Positions 1 through 7,190 of a stretch of DNA of 64,000 nucleotides are shown piece after piece. The notes under the pieces are model-generated. The model was not told where the DNA came from, did not search any database, and saw only the letters and a program-made list of their open reading frames with translations. The number at the start of each line of letters is the position of its first letter. The stretch's first letter is position 1. Origin of the DNA: Flavobacterium crassostreae. GTDB lineage: Bacteria > Bacteroidota > Bacteroidia > Flavobacteriales > Flavobacteriaceae. The stretch covers positions 2,294,001 through 2,358,000 of the forward strand of contig NZ_CP017688.1 in the NCBI RefSeq assembly GCF_001831475.1. Direction: 5' to 3'. A program made the translations under genes and the position numbers.

Positions 1-1
1 T

Positions 2-136
2 TTACAACAAGAAACTTTTCAAACTGCTGCAAAAATGAATGGAAATTGGAAAAAAGGTGATGATTATGGAAATCTAACAAATTCAATTCAAGAAGCAATA
101 AATAGTTCAATTACAACATTGAAAACAAAATTCTAA
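2..136 (+). CDS. C-terminal end of an unidentified cassette protein (partial)
   Basis: An open frame enters from the left edge and stops at TAA 134-136, giving the last 44 residues of a protein. The tail is hydrophilic (it includes MNGNWKKGDDYGN and ends TTLKTKF) and I do not recognise the family. The first attC-like site begins 14 bp after the stop, which is the normal place for the end of a cassette gene, so this is probably the gene of the first cassette seen here. The start lies outside the window. Confidence 0.6.
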   Translation, partial: LQQETFQTAAKMNGNWKKGDDYGNLTNSIQEAINSSITTLKTKF

Positions 137-147
137 AAAAAACAACG

Positions 148-283
148 ATCTGCCAACAGCGGTTTTGCAAGATTGCGAATTTTGTGGTTTTATCACGTTT
201 TCGTTTCGCAAGAAATTTTATCTTAGCCGAAAGTTCTCGTTTACGAAGTTCGCAACCTCGCAAAGCCGCGAGACGTTGTGAGC
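148..283 (+). repeat. attC-like site 1
   Basis: The left box TGCCAAC is at 151-157 and the right box GTTGTGA at 275-281. The inner arms pair well: AGCGGTTTTGCAAGATTGCG on the left matches the reverse complement of the arm at 249-270 with only transition differences. The centre holds a GTGG/ACGTTTTCG stretch shared with other sites. The partner of the left box lies outside the window. Confidence 0.8.
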
Positions 284-300
284 AATTAAAACAAACATAG

Positions 301-327
301 GGAGAATTTAATAACTTAATATAACAA
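301..327 (+). other. cassette leader resembling a decayed IS30 left end
   Basis: The leader GGAGAATTTAATAAC, continuing into the ATG at 328, matches the left end of the two IS30 copies (1303 and 13657) over about 30 bases. The differences I see are all C-to-T or G-to-A. It starts 26 bp after the attC crossover G (275), almost the same distance as in the intact IS30 copies (25). It is either an IS relic or a shared cassette leader from which the IS end cannot be told apart. Confidence 0.5.
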
Positions 328-1152
328 ATGAGAATACTTATTCTACTTTTATTTTTCATAAATTTTTTATTTTCACAAGAAATTGATGAAAACAAATATT
401 ATGCTGAAACCAAAACTGTGTATCTAAATTCTTTAGTTTTTAATAAATCAAGAGAGTTACAAATATTTTTGCCTGACGAATACTTTAAGCAACCAGAGAA
501 AAAATTTAAAACTATATATTTATTTGACTCACAGAACCAACGAATTTTTAATTATGTAAAAGGTAATATTGAATTATTATCAATGAATCATATTGAACCT
601 TTGATAATTGTTGGTATAGTAACAGAAGATAGATGGTTTGAATTTTTGCCTGTGAATAATAATCCTGAAACGTTAAAAGAATACGAACCACCAATAGGTG
701 GAGCTGATACTTTAATTATTCATATTAAAAATGAAGTTGAACCATATTTAAAAGAAAAATATAGAATTGAAAATTCAAAACTTGGAATTGGTCATTCATT
801 AGGCGGAACTTTTTTGATGTATTTTAACATAAAAGAACCCTCTTTTTTTGAATCAAATATACTATTAAGTCCCAACTTCACTTATGATAACGAACAACTA
901 ATTAAACATACAAAAAAATTCTATATTAAAAATAGAACAGTAAGTAAAGAGTTTTTTGTTTTTAGTGGCTATAAAGATAGTTATGAAGAAAAATTTAATA
1001 AATCTTTATTTAAAATAAACAATTGGATTAGAAAAAATGAAAATGAAAACATAAAATGGGAATATGAAAAACTAAAGATTGATAATCATGGTAAAATATG
1101 GTTAGAAGGAATTTATAAAGGATTATTAAAAATAAAAAGTATAAAAACCTAA
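328..1152 (+). CDS. putative exported esterase (esterase D / IroE type alpha/beta hydrolase)
   Basis: A 274-residue protein with a short signal peptide (MRILILLLFFINFLFSQ). The putative-esterase fold is suggested by the nucleophile elbow GHSLGG near residues 155-160 (Ser about 157) and a late His (NHGKIW, near 254). Such proteins hydrolyse ester bonds in small substrates, in some relatives siderophore esters. It is the single gene of its cassette, and its TAA ends right at the next attC site. The cassette start (GTTGTGAGC) does not pair with the cassette end (ACAGCCAAC), so this cassette may be a recombinant. Substrate is unknown. Confidence 0.75.
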   Translation: MRILILLLFFINFLFSQEIDENKYYAETKTVYLNSLVFNKSRELQIFLPDEYFKQPEKKFKTIYLFDSQNQRIFNYVKGNIELLSMNHIEPLIIVGIVTEDRWFEFLPVNNNPETLKEYEPPIGGADTLIIHIKNEVEPYLKEKYRIENSKLGIGHSLGGTFLMYFNIKEPSFFESNILLSPNFTYDNEQLIKHTKKFYIKNRTVSKEFFVFSGYKDSYEEKFNKSLFKINNWIRKNENENIKWEYEKLKIDNHGKIWLEGIYKGLLKIKSIKT

Positions 1153-1287
1153 CAGCCAACAGCGGTTTACAAAAATGGCGAAATATGTGGTAAATTAAGG
1201 TTTATCTTTAGTAAGAAATTTTATCTTAGCTGAAAGATCTCGGTCACGAAGTTCGCCACTTCTGCAAGCCGCGAGACGTTGGGCGAT
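1151..1287 (+). repeat. attC-like site 2
   Basis: The left box GCCAAC ends at 1160 and the right box GTTGGGC is at 1278-1284. The left arm GCGGTTTACAAAAATGGCGA pairs with the arm at 1249-1273. Three of the four imperfect positions would be G-T wobbles on the bottom strand. The bases after the crossover (GTTGGGCGAT) are repeated as the exact complement at 3726-3735. Confidence 0.85.
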
Positions 1288-1340
1288 ATTTTGACCGAAA
1301 AAGGAGAATTCAATAACCTAGCGCAACAAATGATAAATTT

Positions 1341-1348
1341 TATCTTTG
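1341..1348 (+). promoter_or_regulatory. Bacteroidota -7 box of the IS30 transposase
   Basis: TATCTTTG matches TAnnTTTG exactly and ends 7 bp before the transposase ATG, so the transcript would have almost no leader. I see no clear TTTG box at the usual distance upstream. The same box is at 13695-13702 in copy 2. Confidence 0.4.
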
Positions 1349-1355
1349 TTGAATT

Positions 1356-2369
1356 ATGGAAAAAAAGTACAAGCGATTATCCTTAGAAGAACGTATTATA
1401 ATTGAGACATTACTTAAGGAAAATAGGACCGAAAACTACATTGGAAAGCAATTAAATCGAAATCGATCTACCATAACCCGAGAAGTAAATCTTTGGGTAA
1501 GAAACCCAACCGATATTTACAAGGCTGATTTAGCACATTGGTATGCTTTAGAAACCAATAAAAACAAAAGAACTCAAGACAAAATAAATTCATATCCTAA
1601 ACTTAAGATATTCGTTTACAGAAGCTTATTAAAAGGAACGAGCCCTGAATTAATGGCTGGCCAAATCAAGTTATTATATCCAAATGACCCTATCATGTCT
1701 ATTTCTTATGAATCTATATATAAGCATATTTATAGGTCTAGGCAGTCTACTTTAGGCAAAAAACTAATCAAACTTCTCCCCTATCATCATCACAAAAGAC
1801 GAGACAAAAGAAAATTTGGTAAAAAAAGAACACGGATCAAAGACCAAGTCAGTATTGACCTAAGACCTATTGAAATTGAAAAACGTCTGGAAGCAGGGCA
1901 CTTAGAAGGTGATTTGATGATTGGTGTCGGACACAAAAGTGCCATTGGAACCATCGTAGATAGGAAAACTAGATATGTTATTATTGTACCAATCAGCAAC
2001 AGAAAATCAAAAACAGTAACTCATGAATTTGCAAAGCTGTTAAATAAACATCCTCAATACCTCAGAAAACCAATGACTTACGATAACGGAATGGAAATGG
2101 CTAATCATAAATGGCTCTCTGAAAAGACTGGAATGGATATTTATTTTGCACATCCTTACTCCTCATGGGAAAGAGGCACAAATGAAAATACTAATGGACT
2201 AATTAGAAGGTTTTTACCCAAAGGAACCGACTTTAACACAATAACTACTGAAGAGCTGAAACGAATAGAAAACAACCTAAATAACAGACCTAGAAAGGTT
2301 TTAGGTTTCAAAACACCTAATGAAATGAGGAACCAAGAAATTAATAAAATCAGTAACACACAGACTTAA
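1356..2369 (+). CDS. IS30-family transposase, copy 1
   Basis: A 337-residue transposase, full length for IS30. An N-terminal helix-turn-helix (LSLEERIIIETLLKENRTE... RSTITREV, residues 8-45) binds the ends. The DDE catalytic core has Asp near 186 (GHLEGDLMIG), Asp near 243 (TYDNGMEMAN) and Glu near 277 (RGTNENTNGLIRRFLPKG). The copy at 13710 differs at only three residues (K/N, P/T and the last T/A). Both look active. Confidence 0.95.
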   Translation: MEKKYKRLSLEERIIIETLLKENRTENYIGKQLNRNRSTITREVNLWVRNPTDIYKADLAHWYALETNKNKRTQDKINSYPKLKIFVYRSLLKGTSPELMAGQIKLLYPNDPIMSISYESIYKHIYRSRQSTLGKKLIKLLPYHHHKRRDKRKFGKKRTRIKDQVSIDLRPIEIEKRLEAGHLEGDLMIGVGHKSAIGTIVDRKTRYVIIVPISNRKSKTVTHEFAKLLNKHPQYLRKPMTYDNGMEMANHKWLSEKTGMDIYFAHPYSSWERGTNENTNGLIRRFLPKGTDFNTITTEELKRIENNLNNRPRKVLGFKTPNEMRNQEINKISNTQT

Positions 2370-2376
2370 TTTTGGA

Positions 2377-2414
2377 AATAACTTTTGGCTCCTTAAAAAG
2401 CCAAAAAAGTTATT
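2377..2414 (+). terminator. hairpin at the 3' side of the IS30 transposase
   Basis: AATAACTTTTGGCT pairs with AGCCAAAAAAGTTATT around a short loop. It follows the transposase stop by 7 bp and probably ends its transcript or shields it from read-through. It is repeated in copy 2 near 14731-14768. Confidence 0.6.
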
Positions 2415-2505
2415 CTAAAATTAAGTACATTATCTAAGAAAAATACTAAATTTGATTTATTAAAAATAACTAACGATGTTGCGCTAGACCCTTGAATCCG
2501 CCAAA

Positions 2506-3294
2506 ATGAGAAATATGAAAATAATTTATTTGATGTTACTTTTTGCATTTATTAGTTGCGGAAAATCAACTTATCAAAATCAAGCATTAAAAGAACAAAG
2601 AGTTGAACTTGATTCTGAAAATAAATATTGGGATTCGATTTGCAAAGTAGAAACTAAAAATGCTGAAAAAGATATTAAACAAAATAAGTTAACGTATTTT
2701 CATTCTTTCGGAATGGTAGTTCAATATCGAAGTAATGAGGAAATGAATAAGTTGCTTTCAAAATACAATATTAGAATCGATTCTGCTTTGTATTATTGTA
2801 CAGTTCCAGGTGAATTACAGAATTGTTACGCAAATAAAATGGCACAAGAAATAGACAAACGATTTGGAAAAAATTTTATCGACTCATTGCGTATTGTTGC
2901 GGAAAAACAATTTGTAAAAAATAATCCGAATAAAATCTATGACTTTGAGGAATGCGATACATTATCCAGATATCCAAATGATAAAAGTTATTCAGACTTT
3001 TTTAAAAATTATAAAAATGACTTTTTTAAAATTGCTGAATATCCGAAAGATTTTGAGTTTAGAAAGGAAAAGGATTCTTATTCTTGGATTTCAGCTGATT
3101 TCATTTTGCACAAAGACGGAACTGTTACAGACATAGATATTGAATTAACTTTTCAAAATAAAAAAAATTATAAATATTCTTCATACTTTACGAGTAAGTT
3201 AAAAGAATTTATATTAAAAACTAAATGGATTCCTGCTAAAAGTATGGGAGAAATTGTCAATAGCAAAGTACCGTTAACAATTCATTTTAAATAA
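2506..3294 (+). CDS. cassette lipoprotein with TonB-C-like domain
   Basis: A 262-residue protein with a lipoprotein signal (LMLLFAFISCGKS, Cys near residue 18). The C-terminal 75 residues (HKDGTVTDIDIEL ... LKTKWIPAKSMGEIVNSKVPLTIHFK) have the pattern of the TonB C-terminal domain (dGkVtdi, W.Pa..G..V, lpi.F). No membrane-spanning TonB segment is seen, so it is not a classical TonB. The start could be the ATG at 2506 or the one at 2515; the second gives a cleaner signal peptide. The next gene starts 6 bp later, so this cassette carries a two-gene operon. Confidence 0.65.
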   Translation: MRNMKIIYLMLLFAFISCGKSTYQNQALKEQRVELDSENKYWDSICKVETKNAEKDIKQNKLTYFHSFGMVVQYRSNEEMNKLLSKYNIRIDSALYYCTVPGELQNCYANKMAQEIDKRFGKNFIDSLRIVAEKQFVKNNPNKIYDFEECDTLSRYPNDKSYSDFFKNYKNDFFKIAEYPKDFEFRKEKDSYSWISADFILHKDGTVTDIDIELTFQNKKNYKYSSYFTSKLKEFILKTKWIPAKSMGEIVNSKVPLTIHFK

Positions 3295-3300
3295 AAACTT

Positions 3301-3720
3301 ATGAAAAAATTATTATTAATTGCTTTTTTTGGAATAATGGCCATTTCAAATGCACAAGAAAAAGATTCTAAAGTTAACAAACTAGACAATAAAATGTTTG
3401 GTAGTTGGAAAGGATCAGAAAATGACAATCAAAGAAAAGGTCTCGTAAAATATTGGATTCAGCATAGATTTGAGGATGGCACGTTTTTACTTTTATTTAC
3501 AGCAATTGAAAATGGTGAAGTTGAAAGCTTTGTTGAAAAAGGTCAATGGTGGGTTGAAAACGGAGAATTTCACGAATTGCATTTTGATTCAGGGAAAACT
3601 GATGTTTACACCTATACTTTTATAGATGAAAACCACGTTAAATTTAAAGCAAAACAAATTGGAATAAGTTTTGAAAATTCTGAATATGAATTTATTGATA
3701 CAAAAATAGAAGACGAATAA
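3301..3720 (+). CDS. small exported protein, unknown function
   Basis: A 139-residue protein with a signal peptide (MKKLLLIAFFGIMAISNAQ). The mature part alternates beta-strand-like segments (GSWKGSE, YWIQHRFEDGTFLLLF, GQWWVENGEFHELHF, YTYTFIDENHVKFKA), as in small lipocalin-like or copper-resistance-like barrels, but I cannot name the family. It is second in the operon after the lipoprotein at 2506, and its stop is 5 bp before the paired end box of the cassette. Confidence 0.65.
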   Translation: MKKLLLIAFFGIMAISNAQEKDSKVNKLDNKMFGSWKGSENDNQRKGLVKYWIQHRFEDGTFLLLFTAIENGEVESFVEKGQWWVENGEFHELHFDSGKTDVYTYTFIDENHVKFKAKQIGISFENSEYEFIDTKIEDE

Positions 3721-3725
3721 AAAAC

Positions 3726-3863
3726 ATCGCCCAACAGCAGTTTGGCAATATGGCGGGTTTTGGGCTTAATTTGAAATTGGTTTTATACTTGAAAGTCAGT
3801 GCTTAACCGAAAGTTTATGCTTCCTTAATCCGCCACATCGCCAAGCCACGAGACGTTAGCAGA
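3726..3863 (+). repeat. attC-like site 3
   Basis: The left box ATCGCCCAAC (3726-3735) is the exact complement of the cassette start GTTGGGCGAT at 1278-1287. The right box is GTTAGCA at 3855-3861. The arms AGCAGTTTGGCAATATGGCGG and 3830-3850 pair. Four mismatches would be G-T wobbles on the bottom strand and one on the top strand. The centre (GGGCTTAATTTGAAATTGG) is shared with site 16. Confidence 0.85.
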
Positions 3864-3881
3864 TAGCTTAAAAAATGTCGA

Positions 3882-4840
3882 GTCCTAAAATAGGTTGACT
3901 AAAACTTAAACACCTTTAGCAACCAATGGAAACACCCGAAAATCAGCCCGTCCGAAGAAGAAACGGAAAACAAGTAAGTTTTGAATACAAACTTTCTGTA
4001 ATTCAACAAATCAATAATGGACAAATTTCTTTAAATTACGCTTCTAAAAAATACGCTATTTCAAAAAGCACAATCGAATACTGGATGAAGAAACTAACCA
4101 ATTACGAGCAAACCAATAAATCTATAAGTAAAGACGATGAAATTCGTTTGCTAAAAAATAAAATAGAAGATTTAGAGGGAATTAAAGCATTTCAACAAGA
4201 GGTAATCATTGAATTTGAGTCTGTTACTGGGGAGGAACTTTCAAAAAAGTACTTGCCCGATTGGTTAGCAAACGAAATTCAGAAAAAGAAGAAAAAGCTT
4301 TTAAAATAAAATGGATTTACGAATCAATCGGGATTAGTAAACAAGCTTATTATCAAAGAATTGAATCCTATAAAATCAAAGAAATACGCAATAACATTGT
4401 GATTGATTTGGTCTTGGAAATACGCGAAAGAATGCCAGGAACAGGAACAAGAAAACTCTTAAATCACTTAAAAGAAAAGTTTGTTCAACATAACATAAAA
4501 ATGGGCAGAGATGCGCTGTTTGATTTGCTCAGAGTTAGAGGTTTATTCATAAAGAGAACCAAACGTTTTCACATCACAACGGACTCTAAACACTATTTTT
4601 ACAAGTCTCCTAACCTACTCTATAACTTAGCAATAACACACGCTGAACAAGTTTTTGTTGCAGATATAACTTATGTAAAAACCGATGCAGGACACGCTTA
4701 TTTAGCCTTGGTAACAGATGCCTATTCTCGAAAAATAATGGGTTGGTCATTAGAGAACAATATGCGGGTAGAAATGGTTAAAAACGCACTTAATATGGCT
4801 TATAAAAATTGTATTTTTAACCATAAAAACATAATTCATC
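3882..4840 (+). mobile_element. ISA (IS3 family), copy 1, 3' truncated
   Basis: The left end GTCCTAAAATAGGTTGAC starts exactly 27 bp after the attC crossover G at 3855. OrfA is intact. OrfB is identical in frame to the intact copy at 18490 up to about 4840, where it is joined to an inverted cassette (GTTTTTGGGC). The right end of the element is missing. The copies at 3882, 18111 and the relic at 20530 share the left-end sequence. Confidence 0.8.
3926..4309 (+). CDS. ISA OrfA, IS3-family DNA-binding subunit, copy 1
   Basis: A 127-residue OrfA. The helix-turn-helix (FEYKLSVIQQINNGQISLNYASKKYAISKSTIEYWMKK, residues 18-55) is followed by a leucine/isoleucine-rich coiled coil (DEIRLLKNKIEDLEGIKAFQQ) that lets IS3 transposases multimerise. 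It is identical to the copy at 18155 and overlaps OrfB by 49 bp, which is the usual IS3 arrangement for -1 frameshift fusion. Confidence 0.9.
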   Translation: METPENQPVRRRNGKQVSFEYKLSVIQQINNGQISLNYASKKYAISKSTIEYWMKKLTNYEQTNKSISKDDEIRLLKNKIEDLEGIKAFQQEVIIEFESVTGEELSKKYLPDWLANEIQKKKKKLLK

Positions 4841-4893
4841 GTTTTTGGGCTTGGCGAAGGTGGGGGTTAAAAAGTACTAAAGTTCAAATTTAG
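4261..4893 (+). pseudogene. ISA OrfB transposase, truncated copy
   Basis: This has the first about 193 residues of the IS3 OrfB integrase, including the HTH_21-like region and the first catalytic Asp (VFVADITYVKTDAG). After NHKNIIH the frame runs into foreign sequence (RFWAWRRWGLKSTKVQI), so the second Asp and the Glu present in the copy at 18490 are absent. It cannot be catalytic. The break coincides with the right half of an inverted attC-like site. Confidence 0.9.
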
Positions 4894-4972
4894 CACAAAA
4901 GTTAATAGAAAGCACAAATGCTCAATTTAGCACAAAAGCCCCACTTTTGCCAAACCCATGTTGTGCGTTCGC
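4841..4972 (-). repeat. attC-like site 4, inverted
   Basis: On the minus strand the left box GAACGCACAAC is at 4970-4960. The arms GGGTTTGGCAAAAGTGGGG and CCCCACCTTCGCCAAGCCC (4846-4867) pair. The site ends AAAAACG and then runs straight into ISA sequence (ATGAATTATG). The break therefore falls where the G|TT crossover would be, with GAT of the transposase gene in place of GTT. Confidence 0.7.
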
Positions 4973-4976
4973 TTTT

Positions 4977-5475
4977 TTATTTTTCGTAATACATTTTAAT
5001 TTCACTGTCTGTCTTTTCATTTAAACCGTATAATTTATTTCTGAGATATGAAATTAGTTCATTTTCGTTGGAAATTTCAAATCCGTTTAAGTTAGCTTTT
5101 CCAATCTTTAAACTTTCAAGAATTTCTCCAATAGAATTTTTAAACCAAGTTTCACCTGAACTTATATCTGCTGCAAAAATCATATATAGTATAAATTGAA
5201 AATCAAAAAAAGTAAAATTGTAATTTAATTCTTTTTTAAGTTTTTCATTTAATTCTTGACTTTTTAAAGAGTCTACAAGAAAATCAATTCCTACAGATAC
5301 AATTTTATCTTCAAACTCTACGGCATACATAATCTCCGATTTAAAATCATAACTTGTTCCTTCAGTTTTACCTTTGTCAAGTTTTCTAAATTCTAATTTT
5401 TTGGTAGCATTATACTTAAAGTCGGTTTTGGATTTTAAAGAGTTTATTGCCTCGGCTAATAAATCGTTTTTTATT
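4977..5475 (-). CDS. unidentified cassette protein, 5' truncated by ISB, inverted
   Basis: On the minus strand an open frame runs from the ISB edge (about 5475) to TAA at 4977, giving about 165 residues; the first internal Met is at 5330. The visible sequence begins IKNDLLAEAINSLKSKTDF and has an amphipathic, Glu/Lys-rich helical character, with no motif I recognise. The stop is 6 bp before the boxes of an inverted attC-like site. The whole is therefore a cassette in the opposite orientation to all the others, and its start was removed by ISB or a deletion next to it. Confidence 0.6.
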
Positions 5476-5524
5476 GTTTTGACCCCTATAAAACAAGAGT
5501 ATTATTGTAAATTTCGATTATTAT

Positions 5525-6370
5525 TTATGCGGTTAATTTTTTCATCAAAATTAGATGCTTATCCTGGTTCCATTTCTCTATTGGGGTAATGCGTCCTAAA
5601 AGTCCATGTAGCCTAGTATTATTATAGAAAATCACATATCTTTTTAGTATTAGTTCAATTTCTCCAAAAGTTCTATAATCAACTCTTTGGAACACTTCTT
5701 TTTTTAGTATTCCATGATAGGCTTCAATATGTGCATTTTCTTCTGGTGTTGCTACATGGGTAAATTCTTGCTGAACTCCAATGAGTCCAAGGTATTCCCG
5801 AACTCTTTTGGCAATAAATTGACTTCCATTATCACTTCTTATCACAACATTTTCAGGGTATTGGTATTCTAAAAATAAATCAGAAAGCAAAGCGATTACT
5901 TTGTTTTGTTTTATAGAAAAAGAGAAAAAATCCTTTAATATTCTGCGAGTATGAACGTCTATTATAGATAGTAAATAAGCGTTTTTACCTACCTTTGGGA
6001 TCCAAACCATCTTAATATCCATTTCTAAACATTCAAAAGGTTTAGTGGTTTTAACTTTTCTATATTTTACAAATTTACGACCAGAACCACTCCTGTTTAT
6101 TCGGTTTTCTAGTTTCAACAAACCCTCTTCTCTCATAATTCGATACAACTTTTTAGGATTAATTAAGTACCCCTCTCGTTGTAAATAGGAAGTCATTAAA
6201 CGGTAACCGCAGTCAATAAACTCATTACTTAAAACATCTTTAACAGATTCAACAACAGTATCTTGACTTACATATCCTTGATGTTTATTAAAGGTAAATT
6301 CACTAGGTTTAATACCTTTCTTACCTGAGCTTGGTCTTCTATAATAACTACTTTGAACCATGCCTACCAT
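5525..6370 (-). CDS. ISB OrfB, IS3-family transposase catalytic subunit, copy 1
   Basis: This is 281 residues from the first Met, but the frame is open further upstream to the A-tract at the end of OrfA, so the real product is probably an OrfA-OrfB fusion. The rve integrase core has Asp in LEMDIKMVWIPKVG, Asp in VIRSDNGSQFI and Glu in HVATPEENAHIEAYHG. It is identical to the copy at 14860 and is intact. Confidence 0.92.
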   Translation of the reverse strand: MVGMVQSSYYRRPSSGKKGIKPSEFTFNKHQGYVSQDTVVESVKDVLSNEFIDCGYRLMTSYLQREGYLINPKKLYRIMREEGLLKLENRINRSGSGRKFVKYRKVKTTKPFECLEMDIKMVWIPKVGKNAYLLSIIDVHTRRILKDFFSFSIKQNKVIALLSDLFLEYQYPENVVIRSDNGSQFIAKRVREYLGLIGVQQEFTHVATPEENAHIEAYHGILKKEVFQRVDYRTFGEIELILKRYVIFYNNTRLHGLLGRITPIEKWNQDKHLILMKKLTA

Positions 6371-6420
6371 AGCAATAATTTTAGTTTTACTAATCTTATG
6401 TTTACTATAAAAACTATCTA

Positions 6421-6732
6421 CTAAATCTTTCTTGGATCGGATGTCCCAAACTTTTTTTTTAAAAGTTCACGCCCGATTTCTAATTCGATTTCCTTGTTAG
6501 CTAATAATTTGCGTAGAATTCTGTTTTCTTCCTCAGCTTGCTTTAGCTCTTTACTACTAGTGTCATAAGTTACTTTTAAACCTGCTTCTCCCTGCTTCTC
6601 GTGTTTCTTCTTCCAGCTATACAAAGTGCCAGTGCTAAGGCTGTATTTACGGCAGGTTTCAACGGCTCCTAATTCTTCTGAAAAGGATAGGATTTCTAGC
6701 TTTTCTTCTAAACTCCATTTCTTGTATTTCAT
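6421..6732 (-). CDS. ISB OrfA, IS3-family DNA-binding subunit, copy 1
   Basis: A 103-residue OrfA with a helix-turn-helix (WSLEEKLEILSFSEELGAVETCRKYSLSTGTLYSWKKKH) and a coiled coil (KELKQAEEENRILRKLLANKEIELEIGRELL). Near the 3' end a run of nine A (GAACTTTTAAAAAAAAAGTT on the minus strand) is a classic -1 slippery tract. Shifting there leads directly into the OrfB frame (KKVWDIRSKKDLVDSFYSKH). Confidence 0.92.
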   Translation of the reverse strand: MKYKKWSLEEKLEILSFSEELGAVETCRKYSLSTGTLYSWKKKHEKQGEAGLKVTYDTSSKELKQAEEENRILRKLLANKEIELEIGRELLKKKFGTSDPRKI

Positions 6733-6792
6733 ATCTCAAATGTACTATTTGAAATTTAAAATATCACTCCGAACTATTAAGGGGCTAAAATA

Positions 6793-7136
6793 TATCAGCG
6801 TGACGTAAAAAATTAAATGAGTGTAATTTGTTCCTTACAAAGTGATTATCCAAATAAGAAAAATCTCGGATTTAAATCTTAAAAAAAATCAATAAGGAAA
6901 ATTAAAAAGCTGAAATAGAGTGATTTGTTTTTTAAAGAGTGAGTATCTAAATAAAAAAAATCTCGTATTTAAAGCCAAAAAATGTTTGCATTTTTAGGTT
7001 TGGGGAGAAAAAACCAGCCCATAACAATCGTCTTAACTAATTTGCAGATTCTGTGGAATTACCGTTTTTAATTGTATATTCGTTATGAAGAAAAACATCC
7101 GTATCCAAAGCCTGCAAACTAGTTAAGGCGAGAACG
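6793..7136 (+). other. right-hand part of an ORF-less cassette, cut by ISB
   Basis: The sequence from TATCAGCGTGACG onward matches the last half of the ORF-less cassettes at 10253-12728, including the GAGTGTAATTTGTTCC and AAATCTCG repeats, and ends in the same AGCCCATAAC box (7016-7025). The left half was lost at the ISB joint. There is no ORF here. Confidence 0.75.
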
Positions 7137-7145
7137 TTGGTGGCA
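7016..7145 (+). repeat. attC-like site 5
   Basis: The left box AGCCCATAAC is at 7016-7025 and the right box GTTGGTGGCA at 7136-7145. The arms TCTTAACTAATTTGCAG and CTGCAAACTAGTTAAGG pair with two differences. The right box belongs to the next (peptidase) cassette and is matched exactly by 8566-8575. Confidence 0.88.
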
Positions 7146-7190
7146 ATTTTAGACCGCGTCGCATCAACAAACAAAATTTTACATTAAAAG

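Larger units (their letters stand above)
1303..2502 (+). mobile_element. IS30-family insertion sequence, copy 1 (1200 bp)
   Basis: The left end GGAGAATTCAATAAC and the right end (complement GGCGGATTCAAGGG) are imperfect inverted repeats that share the core CTAGCGCAACA. AAAA stands on both sides (1299-1302 and 2503-2506), consistent with a short target duplication. One transposase gene fills the element. A strong hairpin (2377-2414) follows the gene. The insertion lies at the start codon of the downstream lipoprotein gene, whose ATG uses the last A of the duplicated target. The left end is exactly 25 bp from the attC crossover at 1278. Confidence 0.85.
5476..6792 (-). mobile_element. ISB (IS3 family), copy 1 (1317 bp)
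   Basis: The ends GTTTTGACCCCTATAAAA and, inverted, TATTTTAGCCCCTTAATA form an imperfect terminal repeat. The two genes are on the minus strand. The flanks (TTTTTTATT on the left, TATCAGCGTG on the right) share no target duplication. The left flank is an inverted gene fragment and the right flank is the middle of an ORF-less cassette. The element therefore marks a deletion or recombination joint. Copy 2 (14811-16127) has the same length. Confidence 0.9.

Noticed and set aside
5374..5589. 71-residue plus-strand frame across the ISB left end
   Set aside because: It spans an IS boundary and lies opposite two real minus-strand frames, so it is a chance frame.
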